The notes beneath the pieces were generated by a model, which worked only from the letters and a program-made list of their open reading frames with translations, was not told the origin of the DNA and ran no database searches. From assembly GCA_035566015.1 (NCBI GenBank), contig DATMRS010000008.1, positions 124,001-188,000 on the forward strand: a stretch of 64,000 nt of DNA. The letters run 5' to 3'. Of the stretch, positions 16,346-24,664 are shown piece by piece; positions within the stretch are counted from its first letter, which is position 1, and each line of letters opens with the position of its first letter. The position numbers and the translations under genes were made by a program. The DNA is from DATMRS01 sp035566015 (GTDB lineage Bacteria > Pseudomonadota > Alphaproteobacteria > Sphingomonadales > Sphingomonadaceae).

Positions 16346-18547
16346 TCAGGCGAGCGGGGACTCCATCAGCCCGGGGAAGAAGCCCTCATGCGCGCGGCGC
16401 AGGTCGGCGAGCGGCACGGCACTCGCGCGTTCGCTGGCGAAGGCGATCCGGTCGCCGCCAGTCGTGCCGAGCACGGTTGCCGCGATGCCCTCGTCGCGAG
16501 CACGGGCGAGCAGCGTATCGGCATCGGACGTCGTGACGAGATAGCGCGCCTGATCCTCGCCGAACGCCAGCCCAGTCGCGTTCCCGCCCAGCCGGACGTC
16601 GGCGCCGATGCCGCCGGCGAGCGCCATTTCGGCGACCGCGACGGCAAGGCCGCCATCGGACAGGTCATGCACCGCGGTCACGGCATTGTCGCCGATCAGC
16701 GCGCGCACCAGATCGCCCGTCCGGCGTTCGGCGGCGAGGTCCACCGGCGGCGGCGGCCCTTCCTCGCGCCCGGCGATCTCGCGCAGCCAGAGCGACTGGC
16801 CGAGATGCCCCCGGCTTTCGCCGAGAAGGATGATCGCCTCGCCCGCCGCCTTGAACGTGATCGTCGCGCTCTTCGACCAGTCGGCGAGCAGGCCGACGCC
16901 GCCGATCGCGGGGGTGGGCAGGATCGCGCTGCCGGTGCCGTCATCGCCCCGCGTCTCATTGTAGAGCGAGACATTGCCCGAGACGATCGGGAAATCGAGC
17001 GCACGGCACGCCTCCGCCATCCCCTCGATACAGCCGACGAACTGGCCCATGATTTCGGGCCGCTGCGGGTTGCCGAAATTCATGCAGTCGGTCGCGGCCA
17101 GCGGCAGCGCGCCGACGGCGGTCAGGTTGCGCCAGCATTCGGCGATCGCTTGCCGCCCGCCCTCGACCGGATCGGCCTGGCAGTAGCGCGGCGTGCAGTC
17201 GGTCGCGATCGCAAGCCCTTTGGCGGTGCCGTGCACGCGCACCACCGCCGCGTCGCCGCCCGGCCGCTGGACGGTGTCGGCACCGACCATATGGTCATAT
17301 TGTTCCCAGATCCAGCGGCGCGACGCGAGATCGGGGGAAGCCATGAGCTTGAGCAGGTCGGCCGCGATATCGGCCGACTCGGGCACGTCCGCCAGCGGCG
17401 CGGCCGGCGCGGTGGCGGTCCACGGCCGGTCGTAGCAGGGCGCTTCGTCGGCGAGCGGGCCGAGCGGAATGTCGCACACCGTCTCGCCCTTGAAGGTCAG
17501 CACCATGCGGCCGCTATCGGTGACATGGCCGATCACCGCGAAATCCAGCTCCCACTTGCGGAAGATGCTCTCCGCGAAGGCTTCGCGGCCGGGCTTGAGC
17601 ACCATCAGCATGCGTTCCTGCGATTCGGAGAGCATCATCTCATAAGGGGTCATCCCCTCCTCGCGGCAGGGGACGGCGTCCATGTCGAGCTGGATGCCGA
17701 CGCCGCCCTTCGACGCCATCTCGACCGAGGAGGAGGTGAGGCCGGCCGCCCCCATGTCCTGAATCGCGACGATCGCGTCCGACGCCATCAGTTCGAGGCA
17801 CGCCTCGATCAGCAATTTCTCGGTAAAGGGATCGCCGACCTGGACGGTGGGGCGCTTCTCCTCCGAATCCTCGGAGAAGTCGGCCGATGCCATCGTCGCG
17901 CCGTGAATGCCGTCGCGCCCGGTCTTGGAACCGACATAGACGATCGGATTGCCGACGCCCGAAGCGGCCGAATAGAAGATCTTCGCCGTCTCGGCGACGC
18001 CTACCGTCATCGCGTTGACGAGGATATTGCCGTCATAGGCGCGATGGAAATTCACCTCGCCGCCCACCGTCGGCACGCCGACGCAATTGCCATAGCCGCC
18101 GATGCCAGAGACGACGCCGGCGATCAGGTGGCGCATCTTCGGGTGGTCGGGCCGGCCGAATCGCAGCGCGTTCAGGTTGGCGACGGGGCGCGCGCCCATC
18201 GTGAACACGTCGCGCAATATGCCGCCGACGCCGGTCGCCGCGCCCTGATACGGCTCGATATAAGAGGGATGATTGTGGCTCTCCATCTTGAAGATGGCGG
18301 CCTGGCCGTCCCCGATATCGACGACGCCCGCATTCTCGCCCGGGCCGCAAATCACCTGCGGGCCCGTCGTCGGCAGCTTCTTGAGGTGGATTCGCGACGA
18401 TTTGTACGAGCAATGCTCGGACCACATCACCGAGAATATGCCGAGTTCGGTAAGGTTCGGCTCGCGGCCGAGCGCGTGGAGCACGCGCGCATATTCTTCG
18501 GGGGACAGGCCGTGCGCGGCGACGACGTCGGAAGTGATCTGGCTCAT
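16346..18547 (-). CDS. purL: Phosphoribosylformylglycinamidine synthase II
   Basis: PurL (733 aa) uses ATP and ammonia from PurQ to convert FGAR to FGAM in purine synthesis. It is the short form that works with separate PurQ and PurS. Visible hallmarks include MWSEHCSYKSSRIHLKKLPT near residue 40-60, the ATP-site VKMESHNHPS-like segment (here FKMESHNHPSYIEPYQGAATG), GSKTGRDGIHGATMAS near 207 and DLSDGGLAVAVAEMALAG near 630. Length is normal. It is divergent from nothing and lies downstream of a strong minus-strand terminator. Confidence 0.97.
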   Translation of the reverse strand: MSQITSDVVAAHGLSPEEYARVLHALGREPNLTELGIFSVMWSEHCSYKSSRIHLKKLPTTGPQVICGPGENAGVVDIGDGQAAIFKMESHNHPSYIEPYQGAATGVGGILRDVFTMGARPVANLNALRFGRPDHPKMRHLIAGVVSGIGGYGNCVGVPTVGGEVNFHRAYDGNILVNAMTVGVAETAKIFYSAASGVGNPIVYVGSKTGRDGIHGATMASADFSEDSEEKRPTVQVGDPFTEKLLIEACLELMASDAIVAIQDMGAAGLTSSSVEMASKGGVGIQLDMDAVPCREEGMTPYEMMLSESQERMLMVLKPGREAFAESIFRKWELDFAVIGHVTDSGRMVLTFKGETVCDIPLGPLADEAPCYDRPWTATAPAAPLADVPESADIAADLLKLMASPDLASRRWIWEQYDHMVGADTVQRPGGDAAVVRVHGTAKGLAIATDCTPRYCQADPVEGGRQAIAECWRNLTAVGALPLAATDCMNFGNPQRPEIMGQFVGCIEGMAEACRALDFPIVSGNVSLYNETRGDDGTGSAILPTPAIGGVGLLADWSKSATITFKAAGEAIILLGESRGHLGQSLWLREIAGREEGPPPPVDLAAERRTGDLVRALIGDNAVTAVHDLSDGGLAVAVAEMALAGGIGADVRLGGNATGLAFGEDQARYLVTTSDADTLLARARDEGIAATVLGTTGGDRIAFASERASAVPLADLRRAHEGFFPGLMESPLA

Positions 18548-18593
18548 GCCAGCGGCCGATAGCTTAGCCCGCGCGCCTTGTCAGCCGGGCCCA

Positions 18594-18627
18594 TGAAAAA
18601 GGCCGGCGGAAGCTTTCCCGCCGGCCT
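18594..18627 (-). terminator. Strong intrinsic terminator after the MliC-like gene
   Basis: On the minus strand GGCCGGCGG pairs with CCGCCGGCC (18601-18609 and 18618-18626) and is followed by TTTTTC (complement of 18595-18600). It begins 27 bases beyond the stop of the lipoprotein gene and separates it from purL. Confidence 0.85.
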
Positions 18628-18653
18628 CTGTGGGACTGAAGAAAATTTTCGAC

Positions 18654-19040
18654 TCAGGCCTTGCAGCTCATGCTGCTCTTGCCCGGCGCTTCATAGGTGA
18701 TGTGCTCGCCCTGTCCTTCGACCGAATAGCCGTCGGCGGTAAAGGGCTTGCCGGCCTCGCTCGCGGTGAGCTTGATCGGCTTCGCGTCTTCCTTGGGCTT
18801 CAGGTTGGCCGTCACATGATCGTCGAAGAAGTCGACCGAGATCAGGCTGTTATCCTTGCAGCGATAGGTGTGGCTTTCGGAAAGCGCGGGCGGCAGCGTC
18901 ACCGGCGGAGCGGCCGCCAGCTTTTCCGCATTGGGGTCGGCAGCGCCGGCCACGATCGTTTCCGGCTGCGAATTGCAGGCCGCAAGAAGGGCAAGAGCCG
19001 CGAGCGGCGCGGCGCGGAGATACGAATAGGGGCTGTGCAT
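18654..19040 (-). CDS. MliC-like lipoprotein (putative lysozyme inhibitor)
   Basis: This small protein (128 aa) has a lipoprotein signal with lipobox LLAAC near residues 18-22. The mature part has the pattern of the MliC family: an early YRCKDNSLISVDFF, a central TASEAGKPFTADGYSVEGQGEHITYE and a last cysteine (MSCKA), so one disulfide is expected. MliC proteins inhibit c-type lysozyme at the outer membrane. The start is uncertain: an ATG four codons earlier (19052) is also possible, and neither has a clear ribosome binding site. It is divergent from the cysK-like gene. Confidence 0.7.
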   Translation of the reverse strand: MHSPYSYLRAAPLAALALLAACNSQPETIVAGAADPNAEKLAAAPPVTLPPALSESHTYRCKDNSLISVDFFDDHVTANLKPKEDAKPIKLTASEAGKPFTADGYSVEGQGEHITYEAPGKSSMSCKA

Positions 19041-19236
19041 AACAGGGCGCATTTCGCGTTTGGAACGCCATCCGTCAAGATGTGGAATCGTGACAAATCG
19101 ACAACAGGCAACCAAAAAGGCCCGGCCCGGCCATATATTTGCCCCGCTTGTCGCACCTCGAACGCAACCTTCGCTGCGCCGTGCCCAAGATAAGCTCGCT
19201 TGCGGCGGCCCCTGCTGCTCGGCTATTCCCTTGTTC

Positions 19237-20229
19237 ATGGCCGTCATTCCCAATTCGCTCGCGCTCATCGGCAACACTCCTCTGGTGCGGCTGAAAGGGC
19301 CCAGCGAGGCGACAGGCTGCGAAATCCTCGCCAAATGCGAGTTCATGAATCCCGGCGGTTCGGTGAAGGACCGCGCGGCGCTGTTCATCGTCGAAGATGC
19401 CGAGGCGAACGGGCTCATCCAGCCCGGCGGCGTGATCGTCGAAGGGACGGCGGGCAATACCGGCATCGGCCTTGCCCTTGTCGGCAACGCCAAGGGCTAT
19501 CGCACGATCATCGTGATGACCGAGACGCAGAGCCGCGAGAAGCAGGACACCCTGCGCGCGCTGGGGGCCGAACTGGTCCTCGTCGCGCCGACATCCTATT
19601 CGAATCCCGCGCATTATGTGCACCAGTCGCGCCGGATCGCGGAGGAGACGCCCAACGCGCTCTGGGCCAATCAGTTCGACAACATCGCTAATCGCATGGC
19701 GCATATCCGCACCACCGCGCCCGAAATCTGGGAGCAGACGGGGGGGCGGATCGACGGCTTCACCTGCGCCGTCGGCACCGGCGGCACGCTGGCGGGCGTT
19801 GGCCTCGGCCTGAAAGAGTTTAACGAGGATATCGTGATCGCGCTGTCCGATCCCTACGGGGCGGCGCTCTACAATTATTATGCGTGCGGCGAATTGTCGG
19901 CAGAGGGCAATTCGGTGGCCGAGGGAATCGGCCAGAGTAGGATCACGGGCAATCTCGAAAATGCCCCGGTCGACACGCAATTCCGCATCTCGGACGAGCA
20001 GGGAATCGGTCAGGTTTTCGCGCTGCTGGAGAAGGAGGGGCTGTGCGTCGGCCTCTCCTCGGGCATCAACGTCGCGGGCGCGATGAAATTGGCGCGCGAG
20101 CTGGGGCCCGGCAAGACAATCGTCACGATCCTGGCCGACTCGGGGATGCGCTACCTGTCGTCGCTCTTCAATCCCGAGTGGCTGACGGCCAAGGGCCTGC
20201 CCGTTCCGGAGTGGCTTGCACGCCGCTGA
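19237..20229 (+). CDS. cysK: CysK-like cysteine synthase
   Basis: A PLP enzyme of the cysteine synthase / cystathionine beta-synthase fold (330 aa). The PLP lysine is in NPGGSVKDRAA near residue 45, and the phosphate-binding loops GTAGNTGIGLA and GTGGTLAGVG are present. The usual substrate loop PTSGNTG reads EGTAGNTG here, a variation seen in one branch of cysteine synthases, so the acceptor substrate could differ from sulfide plus O-acetylserine. The start MAVIPNSLALIGNTPLV was chosen by homology; an in-frame extension upstream has no family character. Confidence 0.8.
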   Translation: MAVIPNSLALIGNTPLVRLKGPSEATGCEILAKCEFMNPGGSVKDRAALFIVEDAEANGLIQPGGVIVEGTAGNTGIGLALVGNAKGYRTIIVMTETQSREKQDTLRALGAELVLVAPTSYSNPAHYVHQSRRIAEETPNALWANQFDNIANRMAHIRTTAPEIWEQTGGRIDGFTCAVGTGGTLAGVGLGLKEFNEDIVIALSDPYGAALYNYYACGELSAEGNSVAEGIGQSRITGNLENAPVDTQFRISDEQGIGQVFALLEKEGLCVGLSSGINVAGAMKLARELGPGKTIVTILADSGMRYLSSLFNPEWLTAKGLPVPEWLARR

Positions 20230-20306
20230 TCGACAAGCGAGGCTGGCTCGGCTAATCCTGCGTGCGCCACGGGTCGTCGGTCGGCCGCGATCGGAGAAGG
20301 AGTAGA

Positions 20307-20585
20307 ATGCAGCGTGTTCGCATCGGTCTGACCGGGCTGGCCGCCGTCTTCCTGCTCGTGCTTCTCGCGGCCGCCTTCTTCGGCCTGATCTCGAAGGAAA
20401 CGACGGTGAAAACCGATTCCACCGGCAAGGTGGTGACGGTCGCGCCACCGCCGCCGGGGGGCGATGCCGCCGCTTCCAGCCAGCCCAAGGAGCCGCTCGC
20501 CGAACTGGGGGTGACGCCCGGCGGCGCGCCCGAGGCGGCGCAGATTCGCAACGATATGAGTGCCGCGACACCGGTTCAGCCCTGA
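20307..20585 (+). CDS. Small membrane-anchored protein of unknown function
   Basis: The protein (92 aa) begins MQRVRIGLTGLA after a good GGAGAAGGAG ribosome binding site. It has one membrane segment (about residues 7-28, LTGLAAVFLLVLLAAAFFGLI) cut short here only for length, followed by a Thr/Pro/Ala-rich periplasmic tail (VAPPPPGGDAAASSQ). No family was recognised. It lies 77 bases after the cysK-like gene in the same direction and is the last gene before the dcw cluster. Confidence 0.6.
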   Translation: MQRVRIGLTGLAAVFLLVLLAAAFFGLISKETTVKTDSTGKVVTVAPPPPGGDAAASSQPKEPLAELGVTPGGAPEAAQIRNDMSAATPVQP

Positions 20586-20878
20586 AACGGCGCTGCCGCT
20601 CCCGCGCGCATACGCAAGCGCCCAACAGACTTATCCACAGCCCTGTCAACCGTTTGTAGGAAGAAAACGCCCGGAATCCGACCTGTCACCCTGAAGCTTG
20701 AGGGTTATGCGCCCCGTAAATCCACAGCTTTCCCATGCAATACCATTGAAACCCATCTGATCCCCTGCTACCCCATTCGCAGCTAAGGGGCGCATGGGGC
20801 GCACCCCCGCACGCAGAGCCGAGGAGACGGTATCATGCGGGAAAGCAGCCCCGAGTTCGCCGAAATGGGGCTTAGGGC
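20586..20878 (+). promoter_or_regulatory. Leader and promoter region of the dcw cluster
   Basis: This 293-bp gap must hold the main promoter of the division and cell wall genes. A perfect 9-base DnaA-box sequence, TTATCCACA, is at 20631-20639, and a second weaker AAATCCACA is near 20719-20727. TGGGG occurs at 20795-20799 and 20866-20870, but not in the regular spacing of known MraZ operators. No convincing -35/-10 pair was found by eye. Confidence 0.5.
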
Positions 20879-21403
20879 GTGGAAATTAAGGACTTTTTCC
20901 ACGGTAGCGCACTTAACGCGGTAGACGCGAAGGGACGCGTGTCGGTGCCCTCCACCTTCCGTTCGGTGATCGAACGGCGCTCGCATCGCGCGCTGATGCC
21001 CGGCGAATTTCCGTCCAAGGACAAGATCATTCTCATCGGCGAGCATGAGCGGCTGCCCTGTCTCCAGGCATTCGATCCCAGCTATTCCCATATGCTGTTC
21101 GAAAATGTCGCCGGCCGCGTCGATGCGATGGGCGAGGGTGTGGACCGGATGAATGCGCTGGACGACGCGCAGCTCGACGTGTTCGGCGCGGCCAACGAAT
21201 ATAGCTATGACGATGCGGGGCGCATGGTGCTGCCGCCGCTGCTCCGGATGATCGCGGGGATCGAGGGGCTGGCCTATTTCGTCGGCGGCGGCGCGACCTT
21301 CCAGATATGGAATCCCGAGCGTTTCCTTGAACATTGCGCGGACAAGCCCCGTCTTGCGCGCACGCTGCAATTCCTGCTTGCCGAGCGGGCGGGCAAGGCA
21401 TGA
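20879..21403 (+). CDS. mraZ: MraZ, DNA-binding regulator of the dcw cluster
   Basis: MraZ (174 aa) forms a ring of SpoVT/AbrB-type domains and represses its own operon in E. coli. Two half-repeats are visible: residues 12-50 with NAVDAKGRVSVPSTFR and residues 85-135 with YDDAGRMVLPPLLR. The start is GTG, giving MEIKDFFHGSALNAVD. The stop overlaps the rsmH start (ATGA), so this is the first gene of a translationally coupled cluster. It is slightly longer than the 150-residue norm. Confidence 0.95.
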   Translation: MEIKDFFHGSALNAVDAKGRVSVPSTFRSVIERRSHRALMPGEFPSKDKIILIGEHERLPCLQAFDPSYSHMLFENVAGRVDAMGEGVDRMNALDDAQLDVFGAANEYSYDDAGRMVLPPLLRMIAGIEGLAYFVGGGATFQIWNPERFLEHCADKPRLARTLQFLLAERAGKA

Positions 21404-22359
21404 GCGCGGCCACCCTCCACGATCGGCGCCACGCGCCGGTTCTCCTCGCGGAGGTGATGGCCGCGCTCGCCGTCCGGCCCGGCGAAACGCATGTCGACGG
21501 CACCTTCGGCGCGGGCGGCTACAGCCGCGCGATGTTGGCTGCCGGCGCGCGCGTGATCGCCTTCGATCGCGACCCCGACGCGATCGCCGAAGGCGGCGTG
21601 CTGGTGGAGGAGGCGGCGGGCGCGTTGCGCCTCGTGCCCGAACGCTTCTCGCGCATGGCCGAGGTGCTGGGGGATGATCGCGTCGACGGCGTGACGCTCG
21701 ATATCGGCGTCTCCTCGATGCAGCTCGATCGGGCGGATCGCGGCTTCTCCTTTCAGGCGGACGGCCCGCTCGACATGCGGATGGAGCAGGAGGGGGAGAG
21801 CGCCGCCGATTTCCTGAACCATGCCGATGAGGCCGAAATCGCCGACGTGCTGCGGACGCTGGGCGAGGAACCGCGCGCGCGCCGCGTCGCGCATGCGATC
21901 GTCGCCGCCCGGCCGATCGCGCGCACCGGCGAGCTGGCGGCGATCGTCCGCCGTGCGCTGGGCCATCGCCCGCATGATCGCAAGGACCCGGCGACGCGAA
22001 CTTTCCAGGCGATCCGCATTCACCTGAACCGTGAGCTGGACGAGCTGGAGGACGGCCTGGCCGCCGCCGAGCGGGTGCTGAAGCCGGGCGGGCGGCTGGC
22101 GGTGGTGAGTTTCCACAGTCTCGAAGATCGCATCGTCAAGCGCTTCCTGCGCCGGCGCAGCGGCGGCGAGGCGGGCGGATCGCGTCATCGCCCCGACGCC
22201 ATCGCCGACGTCGCGCCCAGTTTCGAAGCCATCGCGCGCCCCGTCCGCGCGGGTGAGGCCGAGATCGATCGCAATCCCCGCGCGCGCTCCGCCACGCTGC
22301 GCGTCGCGCGTCGCACCGCTGCTTCTCCCTGGCCTCGAGTAAGGAAAGGTCTTTCGTGA
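21400..22359 (+). CDS. rsmH: 16S rRNA (cytosine1402-N4)-methyltransferase
   Basis: RsmH/MraW (319 aa) methylates C1402 in the decoding centre of 16S rRNA using S-adenosylmethionine. The start overlapping the mraZ stop gives MSAATLHDRRHAPVLLAEVM, matching the family. The SAM motif is DGTFGAGGYSRAML near residue 32, followed by FDRDPDAI, and the C-terminal LAVVSFHSLEDRIVKRFLRR is diagnostic. A longer in-frame upstream reading inside mraZ is rejected. Confidence 0.96.
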   Translation: MSAATLHDRRHAPVLLAEVMAALAVRPGETHVDGTFGAGGYSRAMLAAGARVIAFDRDPDAIAEGGVLVEEAAGALRLVPERFSRMAEVLGDDRVDGVTLDIGVSSMQLDRADRGFSFQADGPLDMRMEQEGESAADFLNHADEAEIADVLRTLGEEPRARRVAHAIVAARPIARTGELAAIVRRALGHRPHDRKDPATRTFQAIRIHLNRELDELEDGLAAAERVLKPGGRLAVVSFHSLEDRIVKRFLRRRSGGEAGGSRHRPDAIADVAPSFEAIARPVRAGEAEIDRNPRARSATLRVARRTAASPWPRVRKGLS

Positions 22360-22931
22360 TGATGATGGCTGCCCGGTTCAGATCGGTATTCTGGGTCGCG
22401 ATTGCCTCGATCGCGGGCCTTTGCTGCTACATGATTACCCAATATGTCGCGGGTGAGCGGCTGGCGCTGGCGCATCTGGAGCGGCAGGTGATGCGCAGCC
22501 GGGTCGCGGTGCGCGACCTTCAGACCGAGCTCGGCACGCGCGGCAGCATGGCGCAGCTGGAGCGGTGGAACGAACAGGCGCTGGCGCTCGCCGCGCCGAG
22601 GGCGGACCAGTTCGTGAAGAGTGAGGCGCAACTGGCGATGCTCGGCCGTCCGCCGGTGGCCGCGCAGCCGCACGCCGCGACGCCGGGCGGTGGCGCCCCG
22701 GCCGAACTGGCGCAGGTTTCCTATCGGCATGTGGCGACGCCGGCGCCGCAGCCGGCGGAACCCGCCCCCGTCGCGACGCCCACGTTCCGCCAGGCGACCT
22801 ATGTGCGCCCCGCGCATGATCATGTCGCGGAAACGCCCGAAAAGGTGTCGCTGCTCGCCTCGACGACTCTCGCCGAGATCGGGCGTATCGCCAACAACGA
22901 GCGTTCGCGCTCGCGTCCTGAAAACCAGTGA
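22356..22931 (+). CDS. ftsL: Cell division protein FtsL-like
   Basis: A bitopic membrane protein (191 aa) in the FtsL position. One membrane segment lies at about residues 8-28 (VFWVAIASIAGLCCYMI), followed by a coiled-coil-like stretch (ALAHLERQVMRSRVAVRDLQ) as in FtsL, which scaffolds FtsB and FtsQ at the septum. The remaining 90 residues are Pro/Ala-rich and longer than in typical FtsL (about 120 aa). The start is GTG at 22356, with an in-frame ATG one codon on; AAGGAAAGG upstream serves either. Identification rests on position and topology more than sequence. Confidence 0.8.
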   Translation: MMMMAARFRSVFWVAIASIAGLCCYMITQYVAGERLALAHLERQVMRSRVAVRDLQTELGTRGSMAQLERWNEQALALAAPRADQFVKSEAQLAMLGRPPVAAQPHAATPGGGAPAELAQVSYRHVATPAPQPAEPAPVATPTFRQATYVRPAHDHVAETPEKVSLLASTTLAEIGRIANNERSRSRPENQ

Positions 22932-24664
22932 CGGCGGTCGCCGCACCGCCTGAACGCATCCGCCTCGCCGATCAGCGCGAGGAAAGCATCGCGATCGCCC
23001 ATTTCCGGCTGATGGTGATGATGCTGATGGTGATCGGCGTCACGCTCGTCATCATCCTGAAACTGTGCTGGATGGCGGTGTCCACCGATCCGCCGTCCAG
23101 AGGCGCCTATGCGTCCGCGCTGGTGCCCGCCCGCGCGGACATCGTCGATCGCAACGGCGTGACGCTCGCGCGCACGATCCAGGGCTGGGCGATCGGCGTC
23201 CACCCGCGCGAGGTGCTGAACGACCGGCGGGCGCTGGCGGTGAAGCTCGCCCGCATCCTGCCCGAGCATGACGCCCGCTATTATCTGGCGAAATTGAGCG
23301 CCGATTCGAACTTCGAATATCTGCGTCGCCGCGCCTTGCCCGAGCTGGTGGCGAAGGTGAATGCGCTGGGCGAGCCGGCGATCGAGCTGATCCGCGAGCC
23401 CGAGCGGCTTTACCCGCAAGGCACGATGGCGGCGCAGGCGATCGGCTGGGTCAGTTCCGACGGCGTCGGCAAGATGGGGATGGAACAGGCGCTCGACGCG
23501 CGGCTGCGCGATCCGGCGAAGCGCGATCAGCCGGTGGCATTGTCGATCGATGCCAGGGTGCAGGCGGCGATGGAACGCACTTTGTCCGACGCCATGACCG
23601 CGCAGTCGGCCGAGGCGGCGAGCGGCCTTGTGCTCGACGTGCATACGGGCGAGATTCTGGCGATGGTCTCGTTGCCGACCTTCAATCCCAATACCCCGCG
23701 CGACATGCCGCCGCCCGCGCTGGACGAGCGCGGCGATCCCATGCCCGGGCCGACCTTCAATCGCGTCACCAACGCGGTCTACGAGCTGGGATCGACGTTC
23801 AAGCCGATCACGGTCGCCAATGCGATCGACCAGGGCGTCGTGACGTCGCTGGCGAAGCGCTATGACGCGCGCTTCCCGCTTCAGGTCGGCCGTTTCCGCA
23901 TCCGCGACGATCACCCGCAGCGCCGCTGGCTCGATGTGCCCGAAACGCTGGTCTATTCGTCGAACATCGTCACCGCGCAGATCGCCGACGAGCTGGGCGC
24001 GGACCGGATGGCGTCGATGTTCCGCAAGCTGGGTTTCGACAGGCCGGTGCAGATCGAGATCAATGCGCGCGGCACGCCGCTCTTCCCCTCTTTCTGGGCG
24101 CGGACGACGGTGATGACGACGGGCTATGGCCATGGCATCGCGGTGACGCCGCTGCATCTTGCCAATGCCTATGCGGCGCTGGTGAACGGCGGCATCCTGC
24201 GCCCCGCGACGCTGCTGAAGCGCGAGCCCGGCAATGTGCCCGAGGGCACGCGCGTCTTTTCCGCATCGACCAGCGCGGAAATGCGCCGGCTGCTGCGTCT
24301 GATCGTCACTGACGGCACCGGCGGCAAGGCTGATGCCAAGGGCTTCCGCGTCGGCGGCAAGACCGGCACCGCCGACAAGACGCGCGCCGGCGGCGGCTAT
24401 GCGCATAATGCGCGTGTCTCCACCTTCGCCTCGGCCTTCCCGATGGATGCGCCGCGCTATGTGGTGGTCGCGATGCTCGACGATCCGAAGGGCAGCAAGG
24501 AAACCTATGGCATCGCCACCGCGGGCATGGTGTCCGCGCCGGTCGTCGGCCAGGTGATCGAGCGGATCGGCCCGCTGCTGGGCGTCTATCCTGATGAATC
24601 GAAGGATATGGACATCACGGCGCTGCGCGATCTCCTCTGGAAACCGAAGAAGAAGGCGCACTGA
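22928..24664 (+). CDS. ftsI: Peptidoglycan D,D-transpeptidase FtsI (PBP3)
   Basis: FtsI (578 aa) cross-links septal peptidoglycan. It has an N-terminal cytoplasmic stretch, one membrane segment (about 27-50), a PBP dimer domain and a transpeptidase domain with all three active-site motifs: serine 289 in GSTFKP, YSSN, and GKTGTADK. The start is GTG and overlaps the ftsL stop. Length is normal. Confidence 0.96.
   Translation: MTAVAAPPERIRLADQREESIAIAHFRLMVMMLMVIGVTLVIILKLCWMAVSTDPPSRGAYASALVPARADIVDRNGVTLARTIQGWAIGVHPREVLNDRRALAVKLARILPEHDARYYLAKLSADSNFEYLRRRALPELVAKVNALGEPAIELIREPERLYPQGTMAAQAIGWVSSDGVGKMGMEQALDARLRDPAKRDQPVALSIDARVQAAMERTLSDAMTAQSAEAASGLVLDVHTGEILAMVSLPTFNPNTPRDMPPPALDERGDPMPGPTFNRVTNAVYELGSTFKPITVANAIDQGVVTSLAKRYDARFPLQVGRFRIRDDHPQRRWLDVPETLVYSSNIVTAQIADELGADRMASMFRKLGFDRPVQIEINARGTPLFPSFWARTTVMTTGYGHGIAVTPLHLANAYAALVNGGILRPATLLKREPGNVPEGTRVFSASTSAEMRRLLRLIVTDGTGGKADAKGFRVGGKTGTADKTRAGGGYAHNARVSTFASAFPMDAPRYVVVAMLDDPKGSKETYGIATAGMVSAPVVGQVIERIGPLLGVYPDESKDMDITALRDLLWKPKKKAH

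Noticed and set aside
16211..18562. 783-codon plus-strand reading frame opposite purL
   Set aside because: purL on the other strand matches its family over the full length; the antisense frame is Arg/His/Asp/Gly-rich without motifs.
20795..20870. TGGGG repeats before mraZ as an MraZ operator
   Set aside because: Known MraZ operators are closely spaced direct repeats; these two copies are 71 bases apart.
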